Notes under the pieces: generated by a model
Database searches by the model: none
Told to the model about the DNA's origin: nothing
What the model saw: only the letters and a program-made list of their open reading frames with translations
In this document: in pieces, positions 12,986 through 14,989 of the stretch
Numbering within the stretch: the stretch's first letter is position 1
Layout of the letters: every line of letters begins with the position of its first letter
Program-made: the position numbers and the translations under genes
NCBI GenBank assembly: GCA_946887085.1
Contig: CAMPKG010000038.1
Location: 1 to 14,989 of the forward strand
Direction of reading: 5' to 3'
DNA length: 14,989 nt
DNA from: an uncultured Sphingobacteriales bacterium
Lineage (GTDB): Bacteria > Bacteroidota > Bacteroidia > Chitinophagales > Chitinophagaceae

Positions 12986-13725
12986 TCATGACCATCAGAT
13001 TTTTTAGCGATACGTATTATGTGCAGCCAGTCCAGGAGTTTTAATACAGGATAGACCGGGTCTATCTCGTGCCAGCGCACCCCGAAGTTTGCAGACGATG
13101 GCCGTTTGTGGTGGTTGTTGTGGTAAGATTCCCCCAACATCAGGACATCCACGGTGAAAAGATTCCGGGAGAAATTCTTCAACGAGAAGTTGCAGTAACC
13201 ATATTTATGCGCAAACCAGTTGACAATGGCACCATGAAAAGCGCCCATTGCAAAATGCACAGGTAGCAGAAGGTATAACCACGGCGATGTGGCAAAAACC
13301 AGGTAAAAAACAGTGTATGCCACTATCCAGCCCGTGCGCGACCAACGGGAGTTGCCCAATTCATCGAGCCAGTGCCATTCGGGCAGGTTTTTGGTAAAGC
13401 GTTGCGGCACCTGCCATTTGCCGTCCAGTATGCGCATGTATATTTTGCTGGTACGCAGCATCATGCTGATCATATTGGATGAGTATGCCGGCGAGTGGGG
13501 GTCGCGGATGGTGTCTGTATGCGCATGGTGCAGGCGGTGCATGATGCCATAGGTGCGCGGGCTCATATACGTACTGCCTTGGGTGATATACGAGAAAATA
13601 AAGAATACCCGCTCCCAGAACCGGCTCATGGTAAATGCCCCGTGCGATGCATACCTGTGATGGAAAAATGTTTGAGAAAACAAGGACAGGTACCAATGTG
13701 AAATAAAAAATATCAAAATAACCAT
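12928..13725 (-). CDS. Acyl-CoA/fatty acid desaturase (delta-9 type) with unusual C-terminus
   Basis: 265 aa from the ATG at 13725 (MVILIFFISHWYLSLFSQ), the usual beginning of short Bacteroidota desaturases; a GTG/ATG extension to 13851 looks unlike protein. The three histidine boxes that bind the di-iron centre are present: H23-RYAS-H28, H63-RLHH67 and H202-NNHH206, plus the conserved FPHGAIVNW-type segment (GAFHGAIVNWFAHKYGY) and the DPVYPVLKLLDWLHIIR ending. It places a double bond in membrane fatty acids, using O2 and an electron donor, and sits in the inner membrane. After residue ~248 the last 17 codons (HFGVQISGRKPSGPAAR) are the antisense of the VOC remnant, so the native C-terminus seems to have been lost or replaced. 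All catalytic residues remain, so it is probably active. Confidence 0.9.
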   Translation of the reverse strand: MVILIFFISHWYLSLFSQTFFHHRYASHGAFTMSRFWERVFFIFSYITQGSTYMSPRTYGIMHRLHHAHTDTIRDPHSPAYSSNMISMMLRTSKIYMRILDGKWQVPQRFTKNLPEWHWLDELGNSRWSRTGWIVAYTVFYLVFATSPWLYLLLPVHFAMGAFHGAIVNWFAHKYGYCNFSLKNFSRNLFTVDVLMLGESYHNNHHKRPSSANFGVRWHEIDPVYPVLKLLDWLHIIRIAKKSDGHDHHFGVQISGRKPSGPAAR

Positions 13726-13924
13726 ACGCTTAAAGCCGCTGAATACCCTCAAAAAATCCCGCCACGAAGCGGCATTAGATTTTAAAGAATTGCAAAAACA
13801 GGCGACTGTTGTGGTTGCTGAGCACTGCAAAGACATAACATTCTCTTGCACGGATCCGGGGTGCAGGTGGCATAGGTTTATTAGTGTACAAAGTCAGGAT
13901 CACTTAGTTAGAAAATTATGACTC

Positions 13925-14128
13925 ATGGATAAAAGATCAAAACAACCCCGTGAGAACAATATAGATGAACGGGGAGAGAAGTATCAGAAAGAGCTCAACC
14001 GTATGGACTACGAAGGCGGCAACCAGGGCAAAGAAGGCGCGAACAAGCTGAAAACTGAGAAAGAAGACAGGGATACAAATGAGCCTTTGCCGGAACAGCC
14101 CGGCAAGCAGAACAGCAGGAGGCCATAA
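13925..14128 (+). CDS. 67-aa hydrophilic charged protein, unknown
   Basis: The ATG at 13925 begins MDKRSKQPRENNIDERGEKY. It is rich in Lys, Glu, Asn, Gln and Arg (YQKELNRMDYEGGNQGKEG) and ends PGKQNSRRP. There is no hydrophobic core or cysteine, so it is probably disordered. It is divergent from the desaturase gene. Its style matches the proteins at 8651 and 12386. No function is assigned. Confidence 0.7.
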   Translation: MDKRSKQPRENNIDERGEKYQKELNRMDYEGGNQGKEGANKLKTEKEDRDTNEPLPEQPGKQNSRRP

Positions 14129-14202
14129 TGGTCCGGTAGTATATTTCCGCGATTGAAGCCACGTTCCTCAATTTGTTGAGCCCTGCATTGCGAAGCCGGT
14201 GG

Positions 14203-14448
14203 TTAATGCTGTATGGCAAGCAACGCATCCACAACAGCACTGAAGAGTTCTACAGGCACTTCGGGGCCATCTTTATTATCTGTGTTCTTTATTACCCGGT
14301 ATTCCCGGTTGTTGTCCAGCTCAAAGATGTATTCATTACCCTGTATCATGATGAAGAACTTATGGATATATCCCTGCACCACCATTCTCGCCTCCAGTTG
14401 CAATGTTGCTCCCTTATGCCGCACACTCAAAATAAATGCCTCATCCAT
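14203..14448 (-). CDS. 81-aa protein of unknown function
   Basis: ATG at 14448 (MDEAFILSVRHKGATLQLEA); a TTG three codons earlier is possible. The sequence alternates hydrophobic and polar residues (YIHKFFIMIQGNEYIFELDN) in a pattern of a small beta-rich fold and ends in a helix-like VPVELFSAVVDALLAIQ. No family is recognised. It is convergent with the 13925 gene, with a 74-bp gap, which contains a weak CTCAA/TTGAG hairpin but no clear terminator. Confidence 0.65.
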   Translation of the reverse strand: MDEAFILSVRHKGATLQLEARMVVQGYIHKFFIMIQGNEYIFELDNNREYRVIKNTDNKDGPEVPVELFSAVVDALLAIQH

Positions 14449-14611
14449 TAGCGGCAAGGTAGGCGTTTTTCGAAGGATGACACTTTTAAACGGGGGTGCT
14501 CGTAAACTGTTAGAGATTGTTAGTTTTTAACCGTTTCCGGTTGGTTTATAACCATATTTTGCAAAAAAATACAGGGTTTGCTATACGGTTAACTCCGCTT
14601 CCACAGCGGGT
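14449..14611. other. Intergenic stretch with a small hairpin
   Basis: No gene seen. AACCG-TTTC-CGGTT (14529-14542) is a 5-bp hairpin whose CCGTTTCCGGTTG core is repeated inverted at 7298-7310. Confidence 0.35.
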
Positions 14612-14728
14612 TTAAGCGCCAATTTGTTTCAATATGTTTACGTACCCCCACCCCTTATGGGGTTTTCTAACATTCCGGGTGGGCAAATCTCTTGTGGCAG
14701 CAGCATAAATCATGACAATAGTTTCCAT
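14612..14728 (-). CDS. Possible 38-aa protein behind the repeated promoter
   Basis: ATG at 14728 begins METIVMIYAAATRDLPTRNV and ends NILKQIGA at a TAA. A strong promoter (TTG, 19 nt, TATATTTG) lies 20 nt upstream, in the same relative position as the promoter of the 101-aa ORF at 7551-7856. The two proteins share only the first few residues in kind (M-x-T-I-I/V), so homology is unsupported. It may be a leader peptide or the start of a truncated gene. A weak hairpin (ACCCC/GGGGT) lies inside it. Confidence 0.35.
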   Translation of the reverse strand: METIVMIYAAATRDLPTRNVRKPHKGWGYVNILKQIGA

Positions 14729-14740
14729 GGGCAACAGCTT

Positions 14741-14778
14741 TTCTATAGCAAATATACGTAAAATCGTTTACATGTACA
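14741..14778 (-). promoter_or_regulatory. Promoter with exact 23-nt repeat, copy 2
   Basis: Positions 14741-14763 are identical to 7866-7888. On the minus strand TTG (14778-14776), 19 nt, then TATATTTG (14756-14749) forms a complete Bacteroidota promoter. The second palindrome arm seen in copy 1 is replaced by GTTTACATGT, 6 of 10 positions alike, so the dyad is imperfect here. Confidence 0.7.
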
Positions 14779-14964
14779 AGTTGCCTGTTGTTCGCAGGCC
14801 GGAAGCCTGAAGTCAAAATGCGTTAAGCTGCTGCAAAGCAATATTATAGCCTGCGGTACGTAGACATACCAGCGATGTTGTTCATTGTCGGTAAAGCCAT
14901 CGGGCGGGATCATACCGGGCGGGAGGACAGCGCTGGACTGCACCGGGCGTTGTTGATATTGAAC
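14743..14964 (-). pseudogene. Possible frameshifted ORF at the right edge
   Basis: A minus-strand frame runs GVQYQQRPVQSSAVLPPG and on through FTDNEQHRWYVYVPQA; it then continues into the promoter region. A one-base shift near 14852 would instead give YNIALQQLNAF and a stop, which reads more like a natural ending. It could be a small degraded gene or a chance frame. No ATG or RBS supports the start. Confidence 0.2.
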
Positions 14965-14989
14965 ACCCCGCGTTTATATTTTGTAACCT

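Noticed and set aside
13726..13851. N-terminal extension of the desaturase (42 codons)
   Set aside because: The added residues do not resemble desaturases, and family members start at the MVILIFF position.
14650..14668. Hairpin ACCCC/GGGGT followed by TTTT as a plus-strand terminator
   Set aside because: The stem is only 5 bp and no plus-strand gene ends nearby; it lies inside a possible minus ORF.
1..14989. CRISPR array, transposase, integrase or phage genes
   Set aside because: No regularly spaced repeats and no protein with recognisable motifs of these classes were found on either strand; the only long repeats are those listed.

Overview
The window looks like a chromosomal segment of a Bacteroidota bacterium, most probably from the Chitinophagaceae. 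The evidence is a secreted protein with a type IX secretion C-terminal sorting domain, several promoters of the Bacteroidota form TTTG-N18-22-TANNTTTG, almost no Shine-Dalgarno sequences, moderate GC content, and a short acyl-CoA desaturase of the kind common in this phylum. The family placement is inference.

The left part (1-4800) is ordinary core genome. It holds the 5' part of a tRNA-Leu(CAA), then hscB (iron-sulfur co-chaperone), divergent from a LYS1-like saccharopine/alanine dehydrogenase family gene. Next come a TIGR01777-type sugar-epimerase homologue, a 65-aa unknown protein, and a two-gene operon of an FMN-dependent reductase and a membrane-anchored metallophosphoesterase.

A 722-aa secreted protein (4905-7073, minus) follows. 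It has a signal peptide, two dockerin-like calcium loops and a type IX sorting tail, and it ends at a strong terminator.

The right half (7.1-15 kb) is accessory in character. It contains many small unknown genes, several too short for usual ORF calling: a 49-aa basic protein, a 55-aa lipoprotein, a 101-aa protein, three hydrophilic low-complexity proteins, a pair of unknown ORFs, and a 38-aa ORF. Recognisable enzymes lie between them: a SSAT-like acetyltransferase, a VOC/glyoxalase-fold protein, a DoxX-like membrane protein with a soluble C-terminal domain, and a fatty-acid desaturase. An internally deleted, frameshifted second VOC gene lies against the 3' end of the desaturase, whose last ~17 codons are the antisense of that remnant.

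I did not find a clear defence island, CRISPR array, prophage or insertion sequence. The most unusual structures are (i) a perfect 10-bp-arm palindrome at 7873-7900, sharing an exact 23-nt promoter-operator with a site 6.9 kb away (14741-14763), each in front of a small minus-strand ORF; (ii) a compact unit between that palindrome and a 12-bp-stem terminator at 8061-8092; (iii) a perfect 14-bp inverted repeat holding the apparent promoter of the DoxX-like gene; and (iv) the VOC remnant and desaturase tail overlap.
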